DNA of 7,310 nt from Microcaldota archaeon. Its GTDB lineage: Archaea > Micrarchaeota > Micrarchaeia > Micrarchaeales > Micrarchaeaceae. The notes beneath the pieces are model-generated. The model was not told the origin of the DNA and searched no databases. It saw only the letters and a program-made list of their open reading frames with translations. Location of the stretch: NCBI GenBank assembly GCA_021836925.1, contig JAKBHG010000030.1:1-7310 (forward strand). Direction: 5' to 3'. This document shows, one piece after another, positions 1-6,809 of this stretch. Every line of letters starts with the position of its first letter. Position 1 is the first letter of the stretch. The position numbers and the translations under genes are program-made.

Positions 1-430
1 CAAAGATGTACCTGTCTACCCCCTTTGGAACTATTCTCTGCCTCATCCCCCTTAGCTTTGCTTCCGAAATCCACATCGCCTCCTCGTCCCTACCATCCTC
101 GCTACGGTATATGATATCCTTGCCAAAGAGCTTGCGGTTGGTTATTTCACCGGAATAGATGAAGCAGACCTCGTGCTCCCTCTTTCCCTTCGACACGAAT
201 ATGTTCTCCATGGCGCCGAGGTAGCGCAGGTTGCTTATGCCTGACTTTATCTCCTCGCGTATCTCGCGCTTTATGGTCTGGTCGCTCCTTTCATACATCT
301 CGACATGCCCGCCAAGTGGCCGCATCAGCCTGCGGCTCTTACCCGCCCACTGCATTAGGAACTTACCGTCATGCTTGCATATCAGCATCGCTTTCAGGAC
401 GAAATTATATTTTTCCATATTACCACTCAT
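1..430 (-). CDS. Nudix hydrolase (3' end cut by window edge)
   Basis: A Nudix-fold hydrolase, a family that cleaves nucleoside diphosphates linked to another moiety; the substrate cannot be told from sequence. The frame is open from an ATG at 430 to the left edge (143 codons visible, C-terminus missing). The N-terminus (FVLKAMLICKHDGKFLMQW) looks like the first strands of the fold. RPLGGHVE (residues 37-44) leads into the Nudix box: G41, E47, then REIREE at 55-60, which supplies the metal-binding glutamates. The Gly usually found two residues after the EE pair is Lys62. Downstream, LGAMENIF and HEVCFIY match the ENxF and HExxFxY patterns common in Nudix proteins. The ATG overlaps the stop of the upstream potassium-channel gene (ATGA), so the two are probably co-transcribed and translationally coupled. 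A second ATG at 418 (MEKYNF) is an alternative start. Family call is firm; activity is inferred. Confidence 0.88.
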   Translation of the reverse strand, partial: MSGNMEKYNFVLKAMLICKHDGKFLMQWAGKSRRLMRPLGGHVEMYERSDQTIKREIREEIKSGISNLRYLGAMENIFVSKGKREHEVCFIYSGEITNRKLFGKDIIYRSEDGRDEEAMWISEAKLRGMRQRIVPKGVDRYIF

Positions 431-1167
431 TTTCCTATCTCAGAGAATATGGTCTTCGCAACTATGTTCGCTGGGCTTATGATGTGCTTAAGCCCAAGAT
501 CCGTGAGATGCCTCTCAAGCTCTTCCGTATTCGCTATTACAATGACCTTGTCGATGCTGGAGAGCGACTTAGCTACTATCGCCGCGTATACAGTCCTCGA
601 GCTCTCCCTCAAGTCTATTATTATCTTCTTCGAATTGCCAAGGTTGAAGGCGGACATGTCGCTCTCCGAGGTCTCGTCAGCCACGTAAGTTGAATAGCCC
701 TTCTCCCTGAGCTGGTCAACTATCACCTTGTCTGACGTGACAACTATGAACTTCTTGCCCTCCTTCTTCAGCTTGCTCGCCAAGAGCACATTAGTCAGGT
801 CGTAGCCTATAAGGACTATGTGCCCCTTCAGGAGCCTCTTTTCGAAACTTGATATTCTTCCAGACAATTTTACCAACCTCTGATTTATCACTTCTCCGGA
901 TATCGCCGTGACGACGCTTAAGAATACGGCAAGACCGGATATTATTAGCACTATGTCGAAGACTCTTCCAAGCGCGGTGACAGGGACAATGTCCCCGTAG
1001 CCCACGGTGCCAACCGTAACCACTGTGAAATAGAGCGCGGTTATCAGCGAGTTTATATGCACGTTGAAGTTGCCGCTTTGGCCCAATATGTAAGTGCCGA
1101 AGGTGCCGAACGCCAAGACCGCAGCTATTGCAATCACGTATGCGATTGTAATTGACTTTACCGCCAT
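427..1167 (-). CDS. Two-helix potassium channel with RCK (TrkA-N) domain
   Basis: A membrane potassium channel subunit of the Ion_trans_2 plus RCK type, expected to act as a tetramer. From the ATG at 1167 it is 246 aa. TM1 is about residues 5-29, a pore helix follows, the selectivity filter TVGYGD sits at 54-59, and TM2 is about 69-90 with a possible hinge Gly in IISGLAVF. A linker (about 91-113) leads to a Rossmann-like RCK domain starting GHIVLIGYDLTN. The usual GxGxxG loop is not kept, as in MthK. The protein stops just after the ISPANIV segment that closes RCK-N, so the TrkA-C/RCK-C subdomain of MthK-like channels is absent. A TTG at 1176 would add three residues, but an AGGTT ribosome site at 1175-1179 would then overlap it. 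That site lies seven bases before the ATG, so the ATG is preferred. It is divergent from rtcB and overlaps the Nudix gene downstream. Confidence 0.9.
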   Translation of the reverse strand: MAVKSITIAYVIAIAAVLAFGTFGTYILGQSGNFNVHINSLITALYFTVVTVGTVGYGDIVPVTALGRVFDIVLIISGLAVFLSVVTAISGEVINQRLVKLSGRISSFEKRLLKGHIVLIGYDLTNVLLASKLKKEGKKFIVVTSDKVIVDQLREKGYSTYVADETSESDMSAFNLGNSKKIIIDLRESSRTVYAAIVAKSLSSIDKVIVIANTEELERHLTDLGLKHIISPANIVAKTIFSEIGK

Positions 1168-1174
1168 TGCATTC

Positions 1175-1179
1175 AACCT
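1175..1179 (-). promoter_or_regulatory. Ribosome binding site deciding the channel start
   Basis: On the minus strand the bases read AGGTT, a near match to the AGGTG used elsewhere in the window. It sits seven bases before the ATG at 1167 and would overlap the alternative TTG at 1176, so it favours the ATG. Confidence 0.5.
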
Positions 1180-1215
1180 TGCCGGATTATCCTTTTATTA
1201 CTTCTCTTGGGAAAC

Positions 1216-1224
1216 TTATTAAAT
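1216..1224. promoter_or_regulatory. TATA-like element between divergent genes
   Basis: TTATTAAAT on the plus strand reads ATTTAATAA on the minus strand, so it resembles an archaeal TATA box in both directions. Placing transcription starts about 25 bases away gives short leaders that keep the ribosome sites of both rtcB (start near 1246, AGGTG at 1266-1270) and the channel gene (start near 1193). A second candidate, CTTTAAAC near 1249-1256, would put the rtcB transcript start past its ribosome site, so it is less likely. Start points are inferred. Confidence 0.4.
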
Positions 1225-1226
1225 GA

Positions 1227-1252
1227 AAAGCCCAGACAGAGGATCGGGCTTT
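1227..1252. repeat. 7-bp inverted repeat in the divergent control region
   Basis: AAAGCCC at 1227-1233 and GGGCTTT at 1246-1252 are perfect inverted copies separated by 12 bases. The repeat lies just downstream of the TATA-like element in the rtcB direction and upstream of it in the channel direction. It could be a dyad operator or the stem of a hairpin at the 5' end of the rtcB transcript. There is no T-run after it, so it is not an obvious terminator. Confidence 0.5.
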
Positions 1253-1278
1253 AAACGAGTTTATTAGGTGCGGTTGCA

Positions 1279-2724
1279 ATGGATGCTGAAATAAGGGACC
1301 TGAGGAAGGACGTTCACCAGATAGATGCTGACGAAAGCGCTGGCATGAAAGTGCCTGTCAGGATATACGCGAACGACTATATAATAAGCCACATAAGGAA
1401 GGACAGGACGCTGATGCAGGCGATGAACGCCGCTAAGCTTCCGTCAATAGTGGACGCAATGATGGTGATGCCGGACGGGCACGAGGGATACGGCTTTCCA
1501 GTGGGTGGAGTGGCTGCGTTCAATGCAGAGGATGGAATAATATCCCCTGGCGCGATAGGGTTCGACATTAACTGCGGCGTGCGCCTCATAAGGACCAACC
1601 TTCCCTATGAGGAAGTGAAGCCGAAGATTGGCGCCGTTATGGACGCGCTGTTCAGGAACGTGCCCAGCGGAGTTGGGAGCAAGTTCAAGTCCGGCTTCAC
1701 GATGGCTGAGCTGGACAGGATAGCGTTGGAGGGGGTGGAATACGCGATAAAGAAGGGGTTCGGCTTCGAAAGCGACATAGAGAACACAGAGGAAAGGGGA
1801 TGCATGGAGCACGCCGACCCGTCGAAGGTGAGCCAGCTGGCGAAGAAGAGAGGGGTGCAGCAGCTTGGCACACTTGGGGCAGGAAACCACTTCCTTGAGG
1901 TGCAGCGCGTCGAGAAGGAGGTTGATGCAAGGCTTGCGAAAGCCTATGGCTTATATGAGGGGCAGACCGTAATAATGCTTCATAGCGGATCTAGGGGCTA
2001 CGGCCACCAGGTGTGCAGCGACTTCCTGGCGACGTTCGCTGATTACCAGAGGAAGAAAGGGATAGAGCTGCCAGATCCAGAGCTTGCGTATGCTTTCATA
2101 GGCAGCAGGGAGGCGGAGAACTACCTTGCGGCTATGCGCTCCGCAGTAAACTTCGCATTCACCAACAGGCAGATAATGACAGATTCGATAAGGAAGGCAT
2201 TTTCAGAGGTGTTCGGCAGGAGCGCCGACGCTCTCGGCATGGAGCTCCTGTATGACGTGGCGCACAACATAGCGAAGCTTGAGGAGCACGAGGTTTCTGG
2301 AAAGAAAAGAAAGCTATACGTCCACAGGAAGGGCGCGACCAGGGCGTTCGGCCCCGGAAGGAAGGAGGTGCCGAAGGCTTACAGGGAGTACGGGCAGCCT
2401 GTCCTCATACCGGGAAGCATGGGTACTGCCAGCTACGTTCTCGCCGGGCAGGAAGGCGCCATGCGCGAGACGTTCGGCTCCTCGTGCCACGGATCCGGAA
2501 GATTAATGTCGAGGCATCAGGCGCTGCGCGAGATACCGATGTCGAAGACGTTCGGGCAGCTCGATAAGAAAGGCGTTGAGATAAGGGTGAGAAGCAGAAA
2601 GCTGGTAAGCGAGGAGGCTATGGAAGCCTACAAGAACGTCGATGACGTTGTGGAGAGCATAGAGGGCGCAGGCATATCAAGGATAGTTGCGAGGCTGGTC
2701 CCGGTAGGCGTTGCAAAAGGCTGA
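1279..2724 (+). CDS. rtcB: RNA-splicing ligase RtcB
   Basis: A GTP- and Mn2+-dependent cytosolic ligase that joins RNA 2',3'-cyclic phosphate or 3'-phosphate ends to 5'-hydroxyl ends. In archaea it seals tRNA halves after intron removal. The 481 aa equal the usual length of inteinless archaeal RtcB. Metal-site residues are all visible: D96 and C99 in GFDINCG, H204 in GNHFLEVQ, H235 in LHSGSRG and H329 in YDVAHN. H404 in SSCHGSGR is the histidine that carries the GMP intermediate. MPDGHEGYGFPVGG (64-77) and KGATRAFGPG (351-360) are family signatures. The C-terminus (VARLVPVGVAKG) is intact, and no intein interrupts the gene although many archaeal rtcB genes carry one. AGGTG at 1266-1270 lies eight bases before the ATG. 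It stands alone, divergent from the channel gene and separated from the ATP synthase operon by its own promoter. No archease gene is next to it in this window. Confidence 0.97.
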   Translation: MDAEIRDLRKDVHQIDADESAGMKVPVRIYANDYIISHIRKDRTLMQAMNAAKLPSIVDAMMVMPDGHEGYGFPVGGVAAFNAEDGIISPGAIGFDINCGVRLIRTNLPYEEVKPKIGAVMDALFRNVPSGVGSKFKSGFTMAELDRIALEGVEYAIKKGFGFESDIENTEERGCMEHADPSKVSQLAKKRGVQQLGTLGAGNHFLEVQRVEKEVDARLAKAYGLYEGQTVIMLHSGSRGYGHQVCSDFLATFADYQRKKGIELPDPELAYAFIGSREAENYLAAMRSAVNFAFTNRQIMTDSIRKAFSEVFGRSADALGMELLYDVAHNIAKLEEHEVSGKKRKLYVHRKGATRAFGPGRKEVPKAYREYGQPVLIPGSMGTASYVLAGQEGAMRETFGSSCHGSGRLMSRHQALREIPMSKTFGQLDKKGVEIRVRSRKLVSEEAMEAYKNVDDVVESIEGAGISRIVARLVPVGVAKG

Positions 2725-2780
2725 ACCGACGGTATCTGGAGGTAGCACCAACAGAACGTTTATTAAGCCTTTTATGATGA

Positions 2781-2788
2781 TATATATT
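2781..2788 (+). promoter_or_regulatory. TATA box of the ATP synthase operon
   Basis: TATATATT is the strongest TATA match in the 109-base gap between rtcB and subunit K. Transcription would start about 25 bases on, near 2810, leaving a short leader with AGGTGA at 2824-2829. A second A/T-rich candidate, TTTATTAA near 2759-2766, lies further upstream. T-rich stretches after rtcB (around 2758-2773 and 2809-2820) could help end the rtcB transcript, but no clear terminator stands out. Confidence 0.55.
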
Positions 2789-2833
2789 CGGTCAACTTCT
2801 GTTGTCGTTTGTTGCTTTTAATTAGGTGAAAAA

Positions 2834-3061
2834 ATGGTAGTAGTAGCCAGCCCATTATACGCAGTTGCAGCTTCTATAGCGATTGCAGGGGGCTTGATAG
2901 GAACGGGAATGGCGCAGCAGGGAATTGGTGCTGCTGGAATGGGAATAATAGCGGAGAAGCCCGAGAAGTTCGGGCAGGTTCTGTTCTTCTTCGTTATACC
3001 TGAAACTCTGTGGATAATCGGTTTCGTGCTGGGTCTGATACTCCTGTTGCAGATACTCTGA
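2834..3061 (+). CDS. atpK: A-type ATP synthase subunit K (rotor ring proteolipid)
   Basis: The ion-carrying membrane subunit (c-subunit equivalent) that forms the rotor ring of the A1Ao ATP synthase. At 75 aa it is a single hairpin: TM1 about 8-34, rich in Gly and Ala (IAGGLIGTGMAQQGIG), a short polar cytoplasmic loop around AEKPEKFG (40-47), and TM2 about 48-74. The ion-binding carboxylate is Glu57 in the IPETLW motif. Gln28/Gln29 in TM1 and Thr58 next to the Glu are the kind of side chains that co-ordinate Na+ in sodium-type rings. This makes Na+ coupling possible but not proven. AGGTG at 2824-2828 sits five bases before the ATG. It is the first gene of the operon here; the membrane stator subunit I, which often lies beside K in archaea, is not in the window. 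Confidence 0.95.
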   Translation: MVVVASPLYAVAASIAIAGGLIGTGMAQQGIGAAGMGIIAEKPEKFGQVLFFFVIPETLWIIGFVLGLILLLQIL

Positions 3062-3069
3062 CGATGCAG

Positions 3070-3074
3070 AGGTG
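3070..3074 (+). promoter_or_regulatory. Ribosome binding site pointing to an ATA start for subunit E
   Basis: AGGTG (within AGAGGTG, 3068-3074) lies five bases before the ATA at 3080. Subunits K (AGGTG 2824-2828) and B (AGGTG 6796-6800) have exactly the same motif and five-base spacing before their ATG starts. No ATG, GTG or TTG at this spacing opens a useful frame: the nearby ATG at 3064, GTG at 3072 and TTG at 3076 are all out of frame and stop within a few codons. Confidence 0.7.
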
Positions 3075-3079
3075 TTTGG

Positions 3080-3643
3080 ATAGGTCTTGAAGACGTAGTT
3101 AGCAGCATAAACAAGAACGCTGAGAGGAAAGCGGAGCAGGTAGTCCGGAACGCAAAGAAAGACGCTGAGGACTACGAGGCCAAGGCTCTCGCCGAGATGG
3201 AAAAATCGTTAGGTGAGAGCGTAGCAAAGGCGAAGTCGGAGGCCGCGCAACTTCTTTCAAGCATGAAGGCGAGGTCTGATATGGCAGCCAGGCAGATCTA
3301 CAACGCCGAGCTTGAGGCAAAGATAAGCGACGCTTTCGATTGGCTGAGGAAAGGGCTGCCCGATTACGCGAAGACAAAGAGCTACGCCGCACTTCTCAAG
3401 AAACTAGCTGCGATGGCTTCGGAGGAGCTGGGCGAAGGCTGCAGGCTCATAGTCAGGAAGGATGACCTCCCAAAGCTCAAAGGGGTCAAGGGCGCCGAAG
3501 CCGGGGAGAACGGCAAATCCGCAGGAGGGCTCGTCGGCGTATCTGCCGACAGCAAGAGGTACATAGACTTCACGCTTGAAACGCTGCTCAACGAAATCAG
3601 GGACAGGCTGGAGGTGCGCTTCGTGAAGGAGATAGAGGGATGA
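3080..3643 (+). CDS. atpE: A-type ATP synthase subunit E (peripheral stalk), apparent ATA start
   Basis: The peripheral-stalk subunit that, in other archaea, pairs with subunit H and holds the A3B3 head still against rotation. Read from the ATA at 3080 it is 187 aa, the normal size for archaeal E. It begins (M)GLEDVVSSINKNAERKAEQ, a typical start of the long charged N-terminal stalk helix, which runs to about residue 90. A globular C-terminal domain follows and ends in GLVGVSADSKRYIDFTLETL and RDRLEVRFVKEIEG, as expected for the part that binds subunit B. The first canonical in-frame start is the ATG at 3197 (codon 40). That would give 148 aa and remove the first 39 stalk residues, so it is disfavoured. 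The frame is the same as K's and is bounded upstream by the K stop. ATA initiation may be genuine or an ATG-to-ATA sequence error. Identity is secure; the exact start is not. Confidence 0.85.
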   Translation: MGLEDVVSSINKNAERKAEQVVRNAKKDAEDYEAKALAEMEKSLGESVAKAKSEAAQLLSSMKARSDMAARQIYNAELEAKISDAFDWLRKGLPDYAKTKSYAALLKKLAAMASEELGEGCRLIVRKDDLPKLKGVKGAEAGENGKSAGGLVGVSADSKRYIDFTLETLLNEIRDRLEVRFVKEIEG

Positions 3644-3647
3644 TCTG

Positions 3648-4703
3648 GTGGACAGCACGTACATAGGTGCGTTCGGGAGGATAAAGGCGATGAAGTCCCT
3701 ATTTCTGAAAAGGGAATTCATGGCGCAGCTTCTCGAGCACGACGCTTCAGACTACCTCTCAGCCCTGAGCGGCACAGATTACAGGAAAGAGCTGGACGAA
3801 CTCTCGCTGCAGTATAAGGATTCTGAACTTGTGGATGCGGTCCTAAGCGCGCATACTAGGCGTCTTGTCGGATATATGGTCAATGCAGCCCCTGCGACTG
3901 CAAAGGCTATGGTCAGGGCTTACGTAGGCTCCTGGGACATACGCGCGATAAAGACGGTCGTGTCTGCGAGGCTTCTCGACAAGAAGGTCGGCATCAACGG
4001 CGGCTTCATAATCGTCGACGGAAAGCTCTCCGCGGCTGTGATCGGCGCTATTGCCCCGGAGGAGTTCGCGTCGATAGCAGAGCAGAAGGAGATAGACGGA
4101 ATGGTTGACATGCTTGTAAAGTATGGCTATGGAGGGGTGATGCTGCAGAGCGTCGACGAGGCAAAAAAGAACACGAACGCCTCGCAGATGTTCATGGCGC
4201 TTGACGGCTTCTACTTCTCCAACCTCCTCAGGTCGTTCAGGTTCTACAGGGGCGACGAAGGGCCTATGCTCCAGTTCATACGCGACAGCATAGACGTGAA
4301 GAACGTAATGGATGCGGTGAAATCCTCGATATCCGGGTTCGGCGGGCTTTCTGAATACATAATACAGGGAGGGAACATGCCGGGTGAAAGGATAGCAGAA
4401 ATCGCCTCGAAGAAGATTGAGGACATGAAGGACTCGATGCCGTTCAGAATAGACGCTGCGTTCGACGCATACAGAGAAGACGGGCTGGCGGCTTACTTCG
4501 AAAGCGCGCTGAGGCGCGAGCTGTACGGCAAGTATATCGGCATATTCGAGAGGTCCGCGCTCTCGGTGCTGCAGCTCATAGCTTTCATAATGAGAGCGGA
4601 GATGGAGGCGGACGAGCTTAGGCTTATATGGTTCGGAAAGCGCTACGGCATCGGCGAGGGCAGGTATAAAAACCTCAGCATGCTGAACAACGTGGTCAAA
4701 TGA
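3648..4703 (+). CDS. atpC: A-type ATP synthase subunit C (rotor socket, V-type d homologue)
   Basis: The funnel-shaped subunit that sits on the K ring and receives the central stalk, passing rotation between membrane and head. It is 351 aa, within the usual range. The N-terminus (YIGAFGRIKAMKSLFLKREF, then DASDYLSALSGTDYRKEL) matches the family's opening helices. DIRAIKTVVSARLLDKK (about 98-114) corresponds to the conserved 'N/D-I-K' segment, and the C-terminus ELRLIWFGKRYGIGEGRYKN matches the conserved family ending. It has no predicted membrane span, consistent with a soluble alpha-helical protein. The start is GTG at 3648, four bases after the E stop. TGATC at 3641-3645 and GAGGGA just before it can pair with the 16S 3' end. 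The stop overlaps the ATG of subunit F (ATGA). Confidence 0.93.
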   Translation: MDSTYIGAFGRIKAMKSLFLKREFMAQLLEHDASDYLSALSGTDYRKELDELSLQYKDSELVDAVLSAHTRRLVGYMVNAAPATAKAMVRAYVGSWDIRAIKTVVSARLLDKKVGINGGFIIVDGKLSAAVIGAIAPEEFASIAEQKEIDGMVDMLVKYGYGGVMLQSVDEAKKNTNASQMFMALDGFYFSNLLRSFRFYRGDEGPMLQFIRDSIDVKNVMDAVKSSISGFGGLSEYIIQGGNMPGERIAEIASKKIEDMKDSMPFRIDAAFDAYREDGLAAYFESALRRELYGKYIGIFERSALSVLQLIAFIMRAEMEADELRLIWFGKRYGIGEGRYKNLSMLNNVVK

Positions 4704-5026
4704 GCGGCAACATAGCTGTTGTGGGCGAAAGGGAGGTCGCGATGGGCTTCAGGCTCATCGGGATAGCCGACACTTTCATAGCAGAGGGAAGGGACGCGGT
4801 CAACATGATACTTGGCATGATAGACAAGAAGGAGTACTCGGTTGTGATAGCCTCATGGAAAGTGAGGGAGTCATTTGAAAGCAACGAGCTCAGGAGGACG
4901 GAGGTGTCGCTCTCGCCGCTTGTCGTGTTCATACCCCGACCGGACGGAGAGCAGAGCGAGGAGCCGCTGGAAAGGTTTGCAAAAAGAGTTTTGGGAGTTG
5001 ATATTAACAGCCTTAGAGGTGCTTGA
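4700..5026 (+). CDS. atpF: A-type ATP synthase subunit F (central stalk)
   Basis: A small soluble central-stalk subunit that, in studied A/V-type enzymes, binds subunit D and tunes ATP hydrolysis. It is 108 aa. The N-terminal [19 protein letters not shown] is the hallmark of the family, beginning a Rossmann-like alternation of strands and helices. [10 protein letters not shown] (about 48-57) gives the second strand, and [14 protein letters not shown] (about 71-84) matches the 'P-hydrophobic-x-IP' strand before the mobile C-terminal helix. Its ATG overlaps the stop of subunit C, and there is only a weak ribosome site (GTGGT at 4692-4696), which suggests translational coupling. The stop lies one base before the TTG start of subunit A. 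Confidence 0.93.
   Translation: MSGNIAVVGEREVAMGFRLIGIADTFIAEGRDAVNMILGMIDKKEYSVVIASWKVRESFESNELRRTEVSLSPLVVFIPRPDGEQSEEPLERFAKRVLGVDINSLRGA
5017..5021 (+). promoter_or_regulatory. Ribosome binding site deciding the TTG start of subunit A
   Basis: AGGTG (within AGAGGTG, 5015-5021) lies inside the last codons of subunit F and six bases before TTG at 5028. The in-frame GTG at 5019-5021 is part of the site itself, and the long in-frame extension back to ATG 4875 only overlaps subunit F, so TTG is the best start. Confidence 0.75.
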
Positions 5027-5027
5027 A

Positions 5028-6809
5028 TTGGCAACATCGAATGTTAAGAATGGAATTATTTACAGGATATCAGGGCCGGTAGTTACTGCGAAGGGAGTGC
5101 AGCAGCCCAAGATGTACGACGTCGTGCAAGTGGGCGACTCGAAGCTCATAGGGGAGATAATAAAGCTTGAGGGCGACTCAGCGATAATACAGGTGTATGA
5201 GGACACGAGCGGCCTTAAGCCAGGCGAGCCGGTTGTTAACACTGGGAGGCAGCTTTCCGTCGAGCTTGCTCCGGGGCTCATAGGCTCCATATTCGACGGA
5301 ATACAGAGGCCCCTGGACAAGATAAGAGAGGAGAGCGGCGACTTCATAGAGAGGGGGGTGAGCGTCGAGCCCCTTGACAAGAAAAAGAGATGGCATTTCG
5401 TTCCGAAGGTCAAGAACGGGAGCGACGTCAAAACAGGCATGATAATAGGCGAGGTTGCGGAGACCAGCCTGATAACGCACAGGGTCATGGTGCCGCCCGG
5501 CATCTCTGGGAAGATAAGCGGGCTAAAGGAGGGCGACTACACGATAGTTGACAAAATTGCTTCTGTTTCCGGTGATTCCGGCACATCGGACGTGTCGATG
5601 CTACAGAGGTGGCCTGTGAGGATGCCAAGGCCAGTGATCGAGAAGATGCCTCCGACAATGCCGCTTATAACAGGGCAGAGGATCATAGACAGCTTGTTCC
5701 CAGTTGCGAAGGGAGGCACTAGCGCTGTGCCCGGTCCGTTCGGATCCGGCAAGACGGTCATACAGCACCAGCTCGCAAAATGGAGCGACAGCGAGGTTGT
5801 TGTCTACGTAGGCTGCGGCGAGAGGGGCAACGAGATGACGGAGATACTGACGACCTTCCCAGAGCTGAAGGATCCGAAGACAGGAAAGCCGATCATGGAC
5901 AGGACCATACTGATAGCCAACACCTCGAACATGCCGGTCGCAGCAAGGGAAGCAAGCATATACACAGGCATAACCATAGCGGAGTACTACAGGGACATGG
6001 GTTACGCGGTTGCACTGATGGCGGACAGCACTTCTAGGTGGGCTGAAGCCCTTAGGGAGATATCTGGAAGACTGGAGGAGATGCCCGGCGAGGAAGGTTA
6101 TCCGGCGTACCTTGGCAGGAAGGTTTCAGAATTCTATGAGAGGTCAGGGATGGTAAGGGTCTTGTCCGGGGAGATAGGCTCAGTAACTGCGATAGGGGCA
6201 GTATCGCCACCGGGGGGAGACACATCCGAACCTGTGTCGCAGAACACGCTGCGCGTGACAAGAGTATTCTGGGCGCTTGACGCTTCGCTTGCGAACAGGA
6301 GGCATTTTCCCTCGATAAACTGGCTGAACAGCTACTCCCTTTACTACGGCGATCTGAAGGGGTGGTACGCCGAAAACGCAGGCAGCGAATGGGACAGCCT
6401 GCACTCCAGGGTTATGTCTATACTCCAGAAGGAGGCTGAGATAAACGAGGTGGTGCAGCTTGTCGGTTATGATGCGCTGCCTGAAAAGGAGAAGGAGGTT
6501 CTCGACATAGCCAAGTCTGTGAGAGAGGACTTCCTCCAGCAGAGTGCATTCGACGACGTAGACACGTACACCTCGCTTCACAAGCAGATGCTCATGCTCA
6601 AGGCGATAATTGCCATGGACGAGGCGGAATCGCGAGCAGTGTCCAGGGGAGTGCTGGTCGAGCAGATGAATGGGATATCTGCAAAGCAGAAGGTTGCGAG
6701 GATGAAGCTCGCGAAGGAGGACAGCATAGACGCTTACTACGACGACGTCGTCGCTGCAGTGAAAGAGATAGACCAGATAATGGCGAGCAAGGAAAAGGTG
6801 ATGCAATGA
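5028..6809 (+). CDS. atpA: A-type ATP synthase catalytic subunit A
   Basis: The catalytic subunit of the A3B3 head, making or splitting ATP at interfaces with B. From TTG 5028 it is 593 aa, a standard length. The N-terminal barrel starts [16 protein letters not shown]. The A-specific insertion lies roughly at 110-190 ([20 protein letters not shown] within it). The Walker A loop is GPFGSGKT at 236-243 (Lys242). The catalytic glutamate is E265 in GERGNEM, and Walker B ends at Asp333 in [41 protein letters not shown] and RRHFPSINW are all conserved family stretches. The P-loop, where some archaea carry an intein, is uninterrupted. An in-frame ATG at 4875 would give 644 aa, but the added 51 residues are only subunit F sequence read in another frame. 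The stop overlaps the start of subunit B (ATGA). Confidence 0.97.
   Translation: MATSNVKNGIIYRISGPVVTAKGVQQPKMYDVVQVGDSKLIGEIIKLEGDSAIIQVYEDTSGLKPGEPVVNTGRQLSVELAPGLIGSIFDGIQRPLDKIREESGDFIERGVSVEPLDKKKRWHFVPKVKNGSDVKTGMIIGEVAETSLITHRVMVPPGISGKISGLKEGDYTIVDKIASVSGDSGTSDVSMLQRWPVRMPRPVIEKMPPTMPLITGQRIIDSLFPVAKGGTSAVPGPFGSGKTVIQHQLAKWSDSEVVVYVGCGERGNEMTEILTTFPELKDPKTGKPIMDRTILIANTSNMPVAAREASIYTGITIAEYYRDMGYAVALMADSTSRWAEALREISGRLEEMPGEEGYPAYLGRKVSEFYERSGMVRVLSGEIGSVTAIGAVSPPGGDTSEPVSQNTLRVTRVFWALDASLANRRHFPSINWLNSYSLYYGDLKGWYAENAGSEWDSLHSRVMSILQKEAEINEVVQLVGYDALPEKEKEVLDIAKSVREDFLQQSAFDDVDTYTSLHKQMLMLKAIIAMDEAESRAVSRGVLVEQMNGISAKQKVARMKLAKEDSIDAYYDDVVAAVKEIDQIMASKEKVMQ

Noticed and set aside
316..693. 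Plus-strand open frames opposite the Nudix and channel genes
   Set aside because: The minus strand encodes two recognisable proteins here; the plus-strand products have no motif and are shadows.
1168..1176. TTG start at 1176 for the potassium channel
   Set aside because: It would overlap its own ribosome site and adds only three residues; the ATG at 1167 has better spacing.
1444..1890. A 148-codon minus-strand open frame inside rtcB
   Set aside because: It is opposite a highly conserved enzyme gene and its product has no recognisable features.
3064..3090. Short open frame MQRCLDRS from ATG 3064 as the start of E with a frameshift
   Set aside because: It lacks a ribosome site of its own, overlaps the AGGTG that serves ATA 3080, and ends after eight codons. 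A frameshift is not needed because the E frame is already open.
2834..3643. K-E fusion by read-through of the single TGA at 3059-3061
   Set aside because: The two genes do share a frame with only this stop between them, but the K C-terminus should face the outside of the membrane while E is cytoplasmic. E also has its own ribosome site, so a fusion makes little sense.
4875..5027. Longer subunit A starting at ATG 4875
   Set aside because: The added 51 residues are subunit F sequence in another frame, rich in Arg and Ser. The family N-terminus begins just after TTG 5028, which has a good ribosome site.
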